Origin: Sphingomonas taxi
GTDB taxonomy: Bacteria; Pseudomonadota; Alphaproteobacteria; Sphingomonadales; Sphingomonadaceae
Length of the DNA: 64,000 bases
NCBI GenBank assembly: GCA_003243195.1
Contig: QFQI01000011.1
Span: 21,844 to 85,843, forward strand
Direction of reading: 5' to 3'
Shown here: piece after piece, positions 8,971 through 18,180 of the stretch
Layout: every line of letters begins with the position of its first letter
Position numbering within the stretch: position 1 is the first letter of the stretch
Notes under the pieces: generated by a model
What the model saw: the letters and a program-made list of their open reading frames with translations, nothing else
What the model was told of the DNA's origin: nothing
The model's database searches: none
Position numbers and translations under genes: made by a program

Positions 8971-9007
8971 CCCCGTCGCGCTCCGGTGACGCCGGGCCGC
9001 GACGGGG
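8971..9007. terminator. GC-rich hairpin between convergent genes
   Basis: CCCCGTCGCG (8971-8980) and CGCGACGGGG (8998-9007) form a perfect 10-bp stem with a 17-base loop. It lies between the end of the receptor gene (8960) and the convergent end of the GNAT gene (9019). No T-run follows on either strand, so intrinsic termination is uncertain; it could be an mRNA end stabiliser or a Rho-dependent end. Confidence 0.4.
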
Positions 9008-9018
9008 CAGCGGTGCCG

Positions 9019-9534
9019 CTACAGCGCCCGCGCGTAGATCAGGTCGTCGTGCCACGTCGCGCCGACCAGAAAGCGGCGCGTGCCGACCGTGGCGAAACCG
9101 TGCTTCTCGTAGAAGCGGTGCGCGCGGCGGTTGCCGCCATAGACGCCGAGCAGGACGCGTCGACGGCCGGCGGTGCGCGCATCGAGCAGCGCCCGCTCCA
9201 TCAACGCCGGCCCCAGCCCCGCGCCATGCGTTGGGAACAGCGCATAGATGCGCTTGAGTTCGACATCGCCATCGTCCGCCGCCACCGGCAGGTCAGGCGT
9301 TGTCAGCAATGTGTAGCCTAGCGGCGCGCCGCCCGCCGCGGCCTCCGCGATCGTGGCGATCGCGCCATCGGCCAGATAGCGTTCGAACGCCGCCGCGCTG
9401 TTGTTGCGCGCCACGTGCCGGACGATATCGTCGCCGTCCAGCACGCCGGCGAATGCTTCCAGAAAGGTGGCGCCCGCCACCAGCGACAGCGCGGCGGCGT
9501 CCGCCACGCCGGCACGGCGCAGGCGCCAGTCCAC
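9019..9534 (-). CDS. GNAT family N-acetyltransferase
   Basis: About 171 residues with the GNAT fold: an N-terminal LRRAGVADAAALSLVAGATF block, a VELKRIYALFPTHGAGLGPA acetyl-CoA-binding region (P-loop-like HGAGLGPAL) and VYGGNRRAHRFYEKHGFATV near the C-terminus. These enzymes acetylate amino groups on small molecules or proteins; the substrate is not evident. GTG 9534 is the first plausible start, three bases after the ndk stop, so the gene is probably cotranscribed with ndk. Confidence 0.82.
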   Translation of the reverse strand: MDWRLRRAGVADAAALSLVAGATFLEAFAGVLDGDDIVRHVARNNSAAAFERYLADGAIATIAEAAAGGAPLGYTLLTTPDLPVAADDGDVELKRIYALFPTHGAGLGPALMERALLDARTAGRRRVLLGVYGGNRRAHRFYEKHGFATVGTRRFLVGATWHDDLIYARAL

Positions 9535-9536
9535 GA

Positions 9537-9959
9537 TCAGCCAACGATTTCTTCGGGCTTGAAGAAATAGGCGATCTCGATTTCGGCATTCTCGTCCGAA
9601 TCCGATCCGTGCACGGTATTCGCCTCGATCGACTCGGCCAGTTCCTTGCGGATCGTGCCCGGCGCGGCGTTCTCGGGGTTGGTGGCGCCCATGACGTCGC
9701 GGTTGCGCTGCATGGCGTTCTCGCCCTCCAGCACCTGCACGACGACCGGCCCGGAGATCATGAAGTCGACCAGGTCGTTGAAGAACGGGCGCTCCTTGTG
9801 GACGGCATAGAAGCCCTCGGCCTGTTCGCGGGTCATGTGGATGCGCTTGGAGGCGACCACGCGCAGGCCGGCGTCCTCCAGCATCTTCGTGACCGCGCCG
9901 GTCAGGTTGCGACGCGTCGCATCGGGCTTGATGATCGAAAAGGTACGGTTCGCGGCCAT
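9537..9959 (-). CDS. ndk: Nucleoside diphosphate kinase
   Basis: A 140-residue protein with the complete Ndk pattern: RTFSIIKPDATRRNLTG, RIHMTREQAEGFYAVHKERP and the active-site EANTVHGSDSDENAEIEIAY, whose His is the phosphorylated residue. Ndk balances NTP pools by transferring the gamma phosphate from ATP to other NDPs. ATG 9959 gives the usual MAANRTF start; an in-frame GTG a few codons upstream is closer to AGGAG but would extend beyond orthologues. The gene sits between holC upstream and the GNAT gene downstream. Confidence 0.97.
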   Translation of the reverse strand: MAANRTFSIIKPDATRRNLTGAVTKMLEDAGLRVVASKRIHMTREQAEGFYAVHKERPFFNDLVDFMISGPVVVQVLEGENAMQRNRDVMGATNPENAAPGTIRKELAESIEANTVHGSDSDENAEIEIAYFFKPEEIVG

Positions 9960-10038
9960 GACGGTCACGGGCTCCTGCAGAGGGGATGGGAAGTGGCGCC
10001 GCCCTAGGCGGAGGGGCGCGGCGATGCAAGTCGCCGGG

Positions 10039-10479
10039 TCAGGCCGCCTGTTCCCAGCGCCCCGCGTCGTTCTGCTTCCAGTAGCGGCGCTCGACGCCAT
10101 CGCGCGTCGCCAGATCCTTCCACGCGGCACGGGCGGCGTGGATATGATCCTCGTCGAAGAAGTGAAACGCGCGGTCGAAGTCCAGCGCCGCGTCACGCCA
10201 CTCGCCATCGACCAGCGCGATGTGGCGCGCATGGTTGGCGGCGCTCACCTCGCCCGCGATCAGGACCGGCTGCCGCTCGTCCGCCGCGCCGCCCGCCTGC
10301 CCATGCGGCAGGAAACTGTCGGCGGCATAGCTCCACAGCAGCCGGTCGAGCGCGACGCGCCGCGCCGGATCGCCGGCGACGATCAGCAGCCGCGCGCCCG
10401 ATCCTACCACCTTCGCCGCGATCTGCGGCAGCGCGCGCTCCAGCGGCATGCGGGTCAGGTGATAGAAATCGACCTGCAT
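10039..10479 (-). CDS. holC: DNA polymerase III chi subunit
   Basis: A 146-residue HolC. MQVDFYHLTRMPLERALPQI at the start, RLLIVAGDPARRVALDRLLW in the centre and a conserved tail (GVERRYWKQNDAGRWEQ) fit the chi family. Chi links the clamp loader (with psi) to SSB at the replication fork. The start at 10479 overlaps the pepA stop (TGATG), the classical pepA-holC arrangement found across proteobacteria. Confidence 0.93.
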   Translation of the reverse strand: MQVDFYHLTRMPLERALPQIAAKVVGSGARLLIVAGDPARRVALDRLLWSYAADSFLPHGQAGGAADERQPVLIAGEVSAANHARHIALVDGEWRDAALDFDRAFHFFDEDHIHAARAAWKDLATRDGVERRYWKQNDAGRWEQAA

Positions 10480-11921
10480 CAGCGTTCGCAGACGTCCGCG
10501 ACGAAGCGGTCGAGCACCCGCACGCCATAGCCGGTCGCGCCCTTGGCCCAGGTCGCGCCGTCCTTGTCCGCCCACACCATGCCGGCGATGTCGAGATGCG
10601 CCCAGGCGACACCATCGTCCACGTAGCGCTGCAGGAACTGCGCCGCGGTGATCGAACCGCCGCCGCGCGGCCCGACGTTCTTCATGTCGGCGATGGCCGA
10701 GTCGATCAGCCGGTCGTAGGCGTCGGCCAGCGGGAAGCGCCACAATTGATCGCCCGACGCGCGACCGGCGGCCAGCAACTGATCGGCCAGCGCATCGTCA
10801 TTGGCGAACAGCCCGCCATATTCATTGCCCAGGCTGACGATCATCGCGCCGGTCAGCGTGGCGAGATCGACGATTCGCGCCGGCTTGTGCGTCTTCTGCA
10901 CCCAGGTGATGCAGTCGCACAGCACCAGCCGTCCTTCGGCATCGGTGTTGATGACCTCCACCGTCTGGCCCGACATGCTGGTGACCACGTCGCCGGGACG
11001 CTGGGCGTTGCCGTCGGGCATGTTCTCGACCAGCCCCATGACGCCGACGACGTTGGCCTTCGCCTTGCGCGTGGCGAGCGACAGCATCGCGCCGGCGACC
11101 GCCGCCGCGCCGCCCATGTCCCACTTCATGTCCTCCATGCCGGCCGCTGGCTTGATCGAGATGCCGCCGGTGTCGAAGGTGACGCCCTTGCCGACTAGGG
11201 CGGTCAGCGGCGCATCGCCCCCCGCGCCGTTCCACTTCAGCGCCAGCACGCGCGCCTCGCGCCGCGACCCCTGCGACACGCCCAGCAGCGCGCCCATGCC
11301 CAGATCGCGCATCTCGGCCTCGTCCAGCACCGTCACCTCGAGGCCCAGCCCATCCGTGGCCGCGAGGACACGCTCCACGAACGTCTCGGGATACAGGATG
11401 TTCGGCGGCAGCGTCGCCAGCATACGCGCAAGCCCCACGCCCTTCGTCACCGCCGCGCGGTCCGGCCAGGACGCATCGCTGCCGACGATCGTCAATTCGC
11501 TCAGCGTCGGCTTCTGCTTTTCCGGCAGCCGGGTGCGATATTCGTCGAAGCGCCATGCGCGCTGTGCCGCCCCGGCCGCGAAACGCGCCGCCGCGATCGG
11601 CTCGACGCCGCTCAGATCCGCAACCACCGATGTCGCGCCCGAGGTCAGCAGCCGCGCGGTCAGCGCGCCGCCCGCGCGCTCATAGGCCGCATCGTCGCCC
11701 GCGCCCACGCCGAGCAGCAGCACGCGGGCGGTTCCGCTCGCCGTCGGCGCGAACACCTCCGCCACCTGCCCCGCATCGCCATCGAACCGTTGCGCGGCCA
11801 CCGCGGCGGCCACCAGGGTGTCGGCGCCGTCCACCAGACCCGCGACCCCCGCGCCTTTCCTGACCGGCAACGCCAGCACGGCGGCATCCGCAGGGCGGGT
11901 AGTGGCAAAGGCGATCTTCAT
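10479..11921 (-). CDS. pepA: Leucyl aminopeptidase PepA (M17)
   Basis: A 480-residue cytosolic aminopeptidase. The catalytic domain carries GKGVTFDTGGISIKPAAGME (metal-binding Lys/Asp) and the M17 signature NTDAEGRLVL with its zinc-binding Asp/Glu and catalytic Arg. PepA removes N-terminal residues from peptides and in some bacteria also binds DNA. The start at 11921 (MKIAFATTRP) is chosen over an ATG seven codons upstream because GAGGA lies about 7 bases before it. It is divergent from lptD across a 149-bp region and coupled to holC downstream. Confidence 0.96.
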   Translation of the reverse strand: MKIAFATTRPADAAVLALPVRKGAGVAGLVDGADTLVAAAVAAQRFDGDAGQVAEVFAPTASGTARVLLLGVGAGDDAAYERAGGALTARLLTSGATSVVADLSGVEPIAAARFAAGAAQRAWRFDEYRTRLPEKQKPTLSELTIVGSDASWPDRAAVTKGVGLARMLATLPPNILYPETFVERVLAATDGLGLEVTVLDEAEMRDLGMGALLGVSQGSRREARVLALKWNGAGGDAPLTALVGKGVTFDTGGISIKPAAGMEDMKWDMGGAAAVAGAMLSLATRKAKANVVGVMGLVENMPDGNAQRPGDVVTSMSGQTVEVINTDAEGRLVLCDCITWVQKTHKPARIVDLATLTGAMIVSLGNEYGGLFANDDALADQLLAAGRASGDQLWRFPLADAYDRLIDSAIADMKNVGPRGGGSITAAQFLQRYVDDGVAWAHLDIAGMVWADKDGATWAKGATGYGVRVLDRFVADVCER

Positions 11922-12070
11922 TCCGCTGTCCTCTTGCATCATGCCGCTTACCTAGGGTCGCGCCGGTGAAATGGCAAAGCGTTGCAGGCGCGGCGCGGCG
12001 ATGCGATAGGCGCGGCTCGCGCTGTCGCCATCCCGGCCGGCGGCGCACCCGGGGCAACGGCAACGACGTG

Positions 12071-14296
12071 ATGCGTTTCGATCTTCTCGCCGGCGGTGCT
12101 GTGTGGCTGGCGCTGGCCGTCCCGGCGTCGGCGCAAGTGCCGCCGGAGCGCGCGCCGATCGCCCCCGCGCCGACCACGTCGCCCGCCGCCGACGATCAGG
12201 TGAACTTCAGCGCCGCGACGCTGGAATATGACTACGAAGGCGACGTCGTGACCGCGACCGGCGAGGTGCGGATGACGCGTGCGGGCGATCGGCTGCGCGC
12301 CGACAAGGTGACATGGGATCGCAAATCGGGCCGGGTGGTCGCCAACGGCAACGTCGCCGTGACCAATCCCGAAGGCGATGTCGCCTATGGCGACTCGATC
12401 GAACTGACCGACACGCTGAAGGACGGCGTGGTCGACAATTTGCTGGTGGTGCTGGAACAGGGCGGACGCCTCGCCGCCGTGCGCGGGGTGCGCGAGCAGG
12501 ACGGCACGATGAACCTCGACCGCGCGGTCTATTCGCCATGCGCGGTGGTCGGCGCCGATGGCTGCCCGCGCGAACCGACGTGGAAGATCACCGCGGTGAA
12601 GGTCGTCTACCGCCCGGACAAGCAGCGCGTCTATTACGAGGGCGCGCGTTTCCACCTGTTCGGCCTGACCAGCCCCGCCCTGCCCCGCTTCAGCAACTCG
12701 ACGGTGCCCAGCAACGACACCGGCCTGTTGACGCCCTCCATCGGGCTGACGCGGTTGAACGGCGCGGAACTGGTCCTGCCGGTGAACTTCGCGCTCGGCC
12801 CCAACCAGTCGCTGGTGATCGCGCCGCATCTGTTTTCCTCGGAAGTGCCGATGCTGGAGGCGCGCTACAGCGCGGTCAATGAACTCGGCGCCTTCTCCGT
12901 TCGCGGCTTTGCCACCGGCAGCCGGCGAAGCGAGGATCTGTCCGCCGGCTTCACCTCCGACACGGAGCGTGCGTTCCGTGGCTATGTCGACGGCGCGGGC
13001 CGGTTCCAGATTGATCCGTACTGGAGCCTGTCGGGATCGCTGCGCGTCGTCACCGACCGGACGTTCCTGCGCCGCTACGACATCTCGAACGAGGATCGCC
13101 TGCGCACCACGCTGGCGCTGGAGCGGATCGACCCCAACAGCTATTTCTCGCTGGCCGGCTGGGCGGTGCAGACGCTGCGGGTCGGCGACCAGCAGGGGAT
13201 GCAGCCGGTAGCGCTGCCCGAGCTGGACTATCGCCGCCGCGTGCCCGACGCCTTGCTCGGCGGCACGGTGCAGCTTCAGCTCAACACGCTGGCGATCGGG
13301 CGCAAGGCCGGGCAGGACACGCAGCGCGCGTTTGCCAGCGCACGCTGGGACTGGCGCGGCATCACCACGCTGGGCCAGGAGGTGACGCTGACCGCCTTCG
13401 GGCGCGGCGACGCCTATAACGCGCAGGATACGATCGCGACCTCGGTGGCGAGCTATCGCGGGCTGGAAGGGTTCCAGACCCGCCTGATCGGCGCGCTGGC
13501 CGCCGATGTGCGCTGGCCGTTCGTCGGCACGCTGTTCGGCGGCTTCCAGCGCTTCTCGCCGCGCGTGCAAGTGGTCGCCACGCCGCGGACGCGCAACATC
13601 CAGATCCCGAACGAGGATGCGCGCGCGGTCGACCTGGAAGATTCGAACCTCTTCGCGCTCAACCGCTTCTCCGGCTACGATCGCTGGGAGGATTCCAGCC
13701 GCGTCACCTATGGGGCGGACTGGTCGCTGGACCTCACCGGCGTCGCGATCTCCACCAATGTCGGGCAGAGCTACCGCATCAACGCACGGCCCAGCATCCT
13801 GCCGGACGGCACCGGCCTGTCGGATCGGCTTTCCGATATCGTCGGCCGCACCAACATCCGCGTCGGTGAACTGGTGACGTTCACGCACCGCTACCGTCTC
13901 GACAAGGACAATTTCGCGGTCCGCCGCAACGAGGTGGATGCGACGGTGGGGACGCGCGCCACCTACGCCACCATCGGCTATCTGCGGCTCAACCGCGACA
14001 TCGACGTGCTGGAGGATCTGGAGGACCGCGAGGAAGTCCGCGCCGGCGGGCGCGTCGCTTTCGCCCGCTTCTGGTCGATATGGGGGTCGGCGATCGTCGA
14101 CCTTACCGATCGCGCGGAGGATGCGCTGTCCACGTCGGACGGGTTCAGCCCGATCCGGCATCGGCTGGGGGTCGCCTATCAGGACGATTGTCTCGATCTG
14201 GGACTGACGTGGCGGCGCGATTATCGCAACGTCGGCGATGCGCGCGCCGGCAACAGCTATCTGTTGACGCTTTCCTTCAAGAACCTCGGCCGCTAA
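12071..14296 (+). CDS. lptD: LPS-assembly protein LptD
   Basis: A 741-residue outer-membrane protein. After a signal peptide (LALAVPASAQ) comes an OstA-type beta-jellyroll domain, about residues 45-160, with the repeated VTATGEVRMTRAGDRLRADK pattern. A long barrel domain follows and ends TLSFKNLGR. LptD with LptE inserts lipopolysaccharide (lipo-oligosaccharide or glycosphingolipid-containing envelopes in this group) into the outer leaflet. It begins the classical lptD-surA-pdxA-rsmA cluster. ATG 12071 is taken because the longer upstream frame lacks a signal-peptide-like start. The ribosome site is weak. Confidence 0.94.
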   Translation: MRFDLLAGGAVWLALAVPASAQVPPERAPIAPAPTTSPAADDQVNFSAATLEYDYEGDVVTATGEVRMTRAGDRLRADKVTWDRKSGRVVANGNVAVTNPEGDVAYGDSIELTDTLKDGVVDNLLVVLEQGGRLAAVRGVREQDGTMNLDRAVYSPCAVVGADGCPREPTWKITAVKVVYRPDKQRVYYEGARFHLFGLTSPALPRFSNSTVPSNDTGLLTPSIGLTRLNGAELVLPVNFALGPNQSLVIAPHLFSSEVPMLEARYSAVNELGAFSVRGFATGSRRSEDLSAGFTSDTERAFRGYVDGAGRFQIDPYWSLSGSLRVVTDRTFLRRYDISNEDRLRTTLALERIDPNSYFSLAGWAVQTLRVGDQQGMQPVALPELDYRRRVPDALLGGTVQLQLNTLAIGRKAGQDTQRAFASARWDWRGITTLGQEVTLTAFGRGDAYNAQDTIATSVASYRGLEGFQTRLIGALAADVRWPFVGTLFGGFQRFSPRVQVVATPRTRNIQIPNEDARAVDLEDSNLFALNRFSGYDRWEDSSRVTYGADWSLDLTGVAISTNVGQSYRINARPSILPDGTGLSDRLSDIVGRTNIRVGELVTFTHRYRLDKDNFAVRRNEVDATVGTRATYATIGYLRLNRDIDVLEDLEDREEVRAGGRVAFARFWSIWGSAIVDLTDRAEDALSTSDGFSPIRHRLGVAYQDDCLDLGLTWRRDYRNVGDARAGNSYLLTLSFKNLGR

Positions 14297-14376
14297 GCCG
14301 TCGTTCAGTTCATTCGCGGCACATGCGCCCATCCGTGCCCGCGGGCGCGCTTCATCGGGATTTCGAGATTAACGTG

Positions 14377-15744
14377 ATGACGAAGAAGAAGGGTGCGTTG
14401 CTGACCCGCCGGTTGCTCGGAACGATCGTCGCGCTGGGCGCGGCGGGGGCCGCACTGGCCCAGGCCGATCAGGACGCACAGGATGTGCCCGCGCGCGACA
14501 CCACCGGCCTCAATCTGCCGGCCGATCTTCAGGTGTTCGGCAAGCTCGACCCCAACGTCCGCAAGGCGACCGCGATCGTCAACGAAAGCGTCATCACCGG
14601 CACCGACGTCGACCAGCGCGTGAACTTCATCGCGGCGGCGAACGGCGCGAAGCTGAACGATGCGGATCGCGACCGGCTGCGCTTGCAGGTGCTGCGCCAG
14701 TTGATCGACGAGACGTTGCAGATCCAGCAGGCGAAGACCGCCGACGTGACGATCACCAAGCAGGAGATCGACCAGGCCTATGCCGGCGTCGCGCGCAACC
14801 TGCAGAAGACGCCGGCCGACCTCACTACCTGGCTGCGTGCGGAGGGATCGTCGGAGCGCTCGCTGCGCCGGCAGATCGAGGGCGAGTTGGCGTGGAACCG
14901 CTATCTGCGCCGCAAGGTGGAGCCGTTCGTCAACGTCGGCGACGAGGAGGTGAAGGCGATCCTTGACCGGCTGGAGGCGGCCAAGGGCACCGAGGAATAT
15001 CACCTCAACGAAATCTATCTCGCCGCCACGCCGGACCGGCAGCAGCAGGTGTTCGACAACGCCCGGCAGATCATCGGCGAGATCGGCAAGGGCCAGGCGC
15101 CGTTCGCCTATTTCGCGCGCAACTTCTCCGAAGCTTCGACGCGCGGCGTCGGCGGCGACCTCGGCTGGGTGCGTGCGGCCCAGTTGCCCGAGGCGCTGGC
15201 GGAGACGGCGCAGACCATGCAGGTCGGTCAGGTCGCCGGCCCGGTCGGCACGCCCGGCGGCTTCTCGATCCTGTATCTGGTCGACAAGCGGCAGGTGCTG
15301 ACCGCCGATCCACGTGACGCGCGACTCAGCCTGAAGCAATTGACCATCAAGTTCCCGGCCGGCACCACGCAGGCGCAAGCGACCGCGCGCACCTCCGCCT
15401 TCGCGGAGGCGATCCAGAAGCTCCAGGGCTGTGGTTCGGTGGACAAGATCGCGGCGTCGCTGAACGCCGAGGTGGTCGACAACGACGCGATCCGCATCCG
15501 CGATCTTCCGCCGCAATTGCAGGCGATCATGGTCAAGTTGCAGGTCGGCCAGGCCACGCCGCCGTTCGGATCGCCCACCGATGGCGTCCGCACGCTGGTG
15601 ATGTGCGGCCGCGACGAGGCGCAGGGCGGGCAGCTTCCCGGCGCGCAGCAGATCCAGAGCCAGCTCGAACAGCAGCGCGTCAACCTGCGGGCGCAGCAGG
15701 CGTTGCGCGACCTGCGACGCGACGCGGTGATCGAGTATCGCTGA
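14377..15744 (+). CDS. surA: Periplasmic peptidyl-prolyl isomerase / chaperone SurA
   Basis: A 455-residue exported protein with a signal peptide ending near ALAQADQ. The SurA N-terminal chaperone domain follows (ATAIVNESVITGTDVDQRVN onward), then a parvulin domain around residues 205-310 (EIYLAA ... GGDLGWVRAAQLPEAL ... GGFSILYLVDKR). A second, weaker parvulin-like region covers residues 315-425. SurA escorts unfolded outer-membrane proteins, including LptD, to the Bam complex, so its place directly after lptD is functional as well as conserved. ATG 14377 begins MTKKKGALLTRRLL, a good export signal. The long upstream frame inside lptD is not coding. Confidence 0.93.
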   Translation: MTKKKGALLTRRLLGTIVALGAAGAALAQADQDAQDVPARDTTGLNLPADLQVFGKLDPNVRKATAIVNESVITGTDVDQRVNFIAAANGAKLNDADRDRLRLQVLRQLIDETLQIQQAKTADVTITKQEIDQAYAGVARNLQKTPADLTTWLRAEGSSERSLRRQIEGELAWNRYLRRKVEPFVNVGDEEVKAILDRLEAAKGTEEYHLNEIYLAATPDRQQQVFDNARQIIGEIGKGQAPFAYFARNFSEASTRGVGGDLGWVRAAQLPEALAETAQTMQVGQVAGPVGTPGGFSILYLVDKRQVLTADPRDARLSLKQLTIKFPAGTTQAQATARTSAFAEAIQKLQGCGSVDKIAASLNAEVVDNDAIRIRDLPPQLQAIMVKLQVGQATPPFGSPTDGVRTLVMCGRDEAQGGQLPGAQQIQSQLEQQRVNLRAQQALRDLRRDAVIEYR

Positions 15745-15754
15745 GGAGACGCCG

Positions 15755-16756
15755 ATGGTCGCGCCGATCGCCATTTCGATGGGCGATCCCGCGGGGATCG
15801 GGCCGGAGACGATCGCCCGGGCATGGGACGCCCGGATCGAACGCGAGCTGCCGCCGTTCGTGGCGGTGGGGGACCGGCGCGCGATCGCGCGGGTCTGGAA
15901 CGGGCCGGTCGCGGCGGTTACCGATCTGAACGCGGTGGCGCAGATCTTCCCCGACGCGCTGCCGGTGCTGACCGTCGAGGATGCCGGCGACATCGTGCCG
16001 GGCGCGCCGGACGCGGATGGCGCGCGCTGTGCGGTGCGCGCGCTGGAGCTGGCGACCGGCCTGGCGCGCTCGGGCGCGGCGCGGGCGTTGGTCACCGGCC
16101 CCGTCTCCAAGGCGCAGCTCTATGCGATCGGTTTCACCTACCCCGGACAGACCGAGTTCGTCGCCGAACGCTGTGGCATCGCCCGCGACAATGCGGTGAT
16201 GATGCTGGCCGGGCCGGGGCTGCGTGTCGTGCCGATCACCACCCATGTACCGCTGGCGGAGGTGTCGGGGCTGCTGACCGTAGAGCTGATCCTCGCGAAG
16301 GCGCGGGTGACCGCGCGCGCGCTGACGCGCAATTTCGGGATCGAACGGCCGCGCCTCGCCTTCGCCGGGCTCAACCCGCATGCGGGCGAGAATGGCGCGC
16401 TGGGCCGCGAGGAGGTCGACGTGATGCGGCCCGCGATCGAGCAACTGGTGGCGGAGGGGATCGACGCGCGCGGACCGCTGGCCGCCGACACGATGTTCCA
16501 CCCGCGCGCGCGCGATCAATATGACGTGGCATTGTGCCCGTATCACGACCAGGCGCTGGTGCCGCTCAAGACGCTGTTCTTCGACGATGGCGTGAACATG
16601 ACCTTGGGGCTGCCGATCATCCGCACCTCTCCCGACCATGGCACCGCCTTCGGCATCGCCGGTCGCGGCGTGGCGCATCCCGGCGCGACGATCGCGGCCA
16701 TCGTCATGGCGGATGCGGCGGCCAGGCACCGCGCGCGCTGCCTGCCGCCATCGTGA
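15755..16756 (+). CDS. pdxA: 4-hydroxythreonine-4-phosphate dehydrogenase
   Basis: A 333-residue PdxA: ISMGDPAGIGPETIARA at the N-terminus, LVTGPVSKAQLYAIGF and TEFVAERCG in the middle, then GLNPHAGENGALGREE and CPYHDQALVPLKTL with the metal-binding histidines. It oxidises 4-phosphohydroxy-L-threonine in the DXP-dependent pyridoxal phosphate pathway. GAGGAG formed across the surA stop codon lies 6-7 bases before ATG 15755, so it is read in the same transcript. The rsmA start overlaps its stop. Confidence 0.96.
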   Translation: MVAPIAISMGDPAGIGPETIARAWDARIERELPPFVAVGDRRAIARVWNGPVAAVTDLNAVAQIFPDALPVLTVEDAGDIVPGAPDADGARCAVRALELATGLARSGAARALVTGPVSKAQLYAIGFTYPGQTEFVAERCGIARDNAVMMLAGPGLRVVPITTHVPLAEVSGLLTVELILAKARVTARALTRNFGIERPRLAFAGLNPHAGENGALGREEVDVMRPAIEQLVAEGIDARGPLAADTMFHPRARDQYDVALCPYHDQALVPLKTLFFDDGVNMTLGLPIIRTSPDHGTAFGIAGRGVAHPGATIAAIVMADAAARHRARCLPPS

Positions 16757-17574
16757 CCGCCCCGCAACTGCCGCCGCTGCGCGATGTCATCGCGCGCCAC
16801 GGGCTGTCCGCATCGAAGGCGCTGGGGCAGAACTTCCTGTTCGACGCGCAGCTGCTCGGGCGGATCGCCCGCATTCCCGGCGACCTGACCGATGCCGAGG
16901 TGCTGGAGATCGGGCCCGGCCCCGGCGGCCTTACCCGCGCGCTGCTGGCGCAGGGCGCGCGCGTTACCGCGATCGAACGCGATCGCCGCTGTATCCCCGC
17001 GCTGGCCGAACTGGAGATCGCCTATCCCGGCAGGCTGCGGGTGATCGAGGGGGATGCCACCGCGATCGACGCGCGCACCCTGTTCGACGGCGCGCCGCAT
17101 ATCGTCTCCAACCTGCCCTATAATGTCGGCACCGCTTTGCTGGTCGGGTGGCTGTCCGCCGACTGGCGGCCGTGGTGGCGTTCGCTGACGCTGATGTTCC
17201 AGCGCGAGGTCGCCGAGCGGATCGTCGCCACCGTCGATAGCGACGCCTACGGCCGGCTGGCGGTGCTGGCGCAGTGGCGCGCGTCCGCAAGGATCGCGAT
17301 GCCGGTCCACCGCTCCGCCTTCACGCCCCCGCCCAAGGTGATGTCCGCGGTCGTGCACCTGACCCCCTCGGAAGCGCCCGAGGGCGTGACATTCGCGATG
17401 CTGGAGCGCCTCACCGCGGCCGCGTTCGGCCAACGCCGCAAGATGCTGCGCCAGAGCCTGCGCGGGGTTCCCGGTGCGCTGGAGGCGCTGGAGGCGGAGG
17501 CGATCGACCCGACCCGCCGTGCCGAGACGGTCAGCGTGGCGGAGTTCGTGGCCGTGGCGCGGCGGCTGAGTTGA
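16753..17574 (+). CDS. rsmA: 16S rRNA (A1518/A1519) dimethyltransferase RsmA (KsgA)
   Basis: A 273-residue KsgA/Dim1 protein with KALGQNFLFD, the SAM-binding LEIGPGPGGLTRALL, and SNLPYNVGTALLVGWL containing the NLPY catalytic motif. It dimethylates two adjacent adenines in helix 45 of 16S rRNA, a late 30S assembly checkpoint; loss gives kasugamycin resistance in other bacteria. The start is GTG 16753, overlapping the pdxA stop (GTGA). It closes the lptD-surA-pdxA-rsmA cluster and converges on the TPR gene. Confidence 0.96.
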   Translation: MTAPQLPPLRDVIARHGLSASKALGQNFLFDAQLLGRIARIPGDLTDAEVLEIGPGPGGLTRALLAQGARVTAIERDRRCIPALAELEIAYPGRLRVIEGDATAIDARTLFDGAPHIVSNLPYNVGTALLVGWLSADWRPWWRSLTLMFQREVAERIVATVDSDAYGRLAVLAQWRASARIAMPVHRSAFTPPPKVMSAVVHLTPSEAPEGVTFAMLERLTAAAFGQRRKMLRQSLRGVPGALEALEAEAIDPTRRAETVSVAEFVAVARRLS

Positions 17575-17622
17575 ACCGGTGACATGACGGCCGTCGCGCC
17601 GCCACGTCATCCCCTTGCCCGC

Positions 17623-18147
17623 TCAGTCCTGCGCGGAGGGCTGCTGCCCGGTGCTGGCGGTGGTGGTGTTGGCGCCGACCTGCGCCGTCGTCACCGGCGG
17701 TCCCTTGGCGATCACCGCCGCCAGCGTGCTGGCCTGCGGACAATCGCCCTTGCACAGCGAGCGGACGCGCGCGAGATTCTGCCGCGCCCGCTCCACTGCG
17801 CCCTTCGCTACCATGGCCTCGCCCTGTCCGGACAAGGCGTTGACGTCATTGGGTTCCAGCAGCAACGCCTCGCGATACAGACGGATCGCCTTGCCGGGCA
17901 GGCCGCGCGCTTCCGCGACCTCGGCCAGCGCGACGAACGCCTGCCGGTTGCGCGGATCGACCGTCACCGCGCTTTCCAGCAGGTCGGTCGCACCCTCCAG
18001 ATTGCCGGCCGCCCGCGCCGCCTTGCCCTGTTGCAGCAGCGCCATGCTGCGCGCGTCGATCTGGTCGTCAGGCCGCTGGCCGTGAAGCGACGTCGAGATC
18101 GACACCAGCGCCAGCGAGGCGGCCATGGCGACGGCGGTGAAACGCAT
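17623..18147 (-). CDS. Exported TPR-repeat protein
   Basis: A 174-residue protein with a signal peptide (MRFTAVAMAASLALVSISTS, with cleavage predicted just beyond) and about three tetratricopeptide-like helices pairs: LLQQGKAARAAGNLEGATDL, AFVALAEVAEARGLPGKAIR and ALSGQGEAMVAKGAVERARQ. It is followed by a Cys-containing segment SLCKGDC and a Thr/Ala-rich tail. TPR proteins mediate protein contacts; the partner is unknown. The start at 18147 has GGAG 7 bases upstream and gives the signal peptide; ATG 18177 would add ten residues. It is probably cotranscribed with rsmB 33 bp upstream. Confidence 0.78.
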   Translation of the reverse strand: MRFTAVAMAASLALVSISTSLHGQRPDDQIDARSMALLQQGKAARAAGNLEGATDLLESAVTVDPRNRQAFVALAEVAEARGLPGKAIRLYREALLLEPNDVNALSGQGEAMVAKGAVERARQNLARVRSLCKGDCPQASTLAAVIAKGPPVTTAQVGANTTTASTGQQPSAQD

Positions 18148-18180
18148 GTACGGCTCCAGCTTCGGCACGATGCGCATCGA

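Noticed and set aside
11948..14332. A 794-codon minus-strand frame opposite lptD
   Set aside because: The plus strand encodes a complete LptD. The antisense product has no domain and shadow-type composition.
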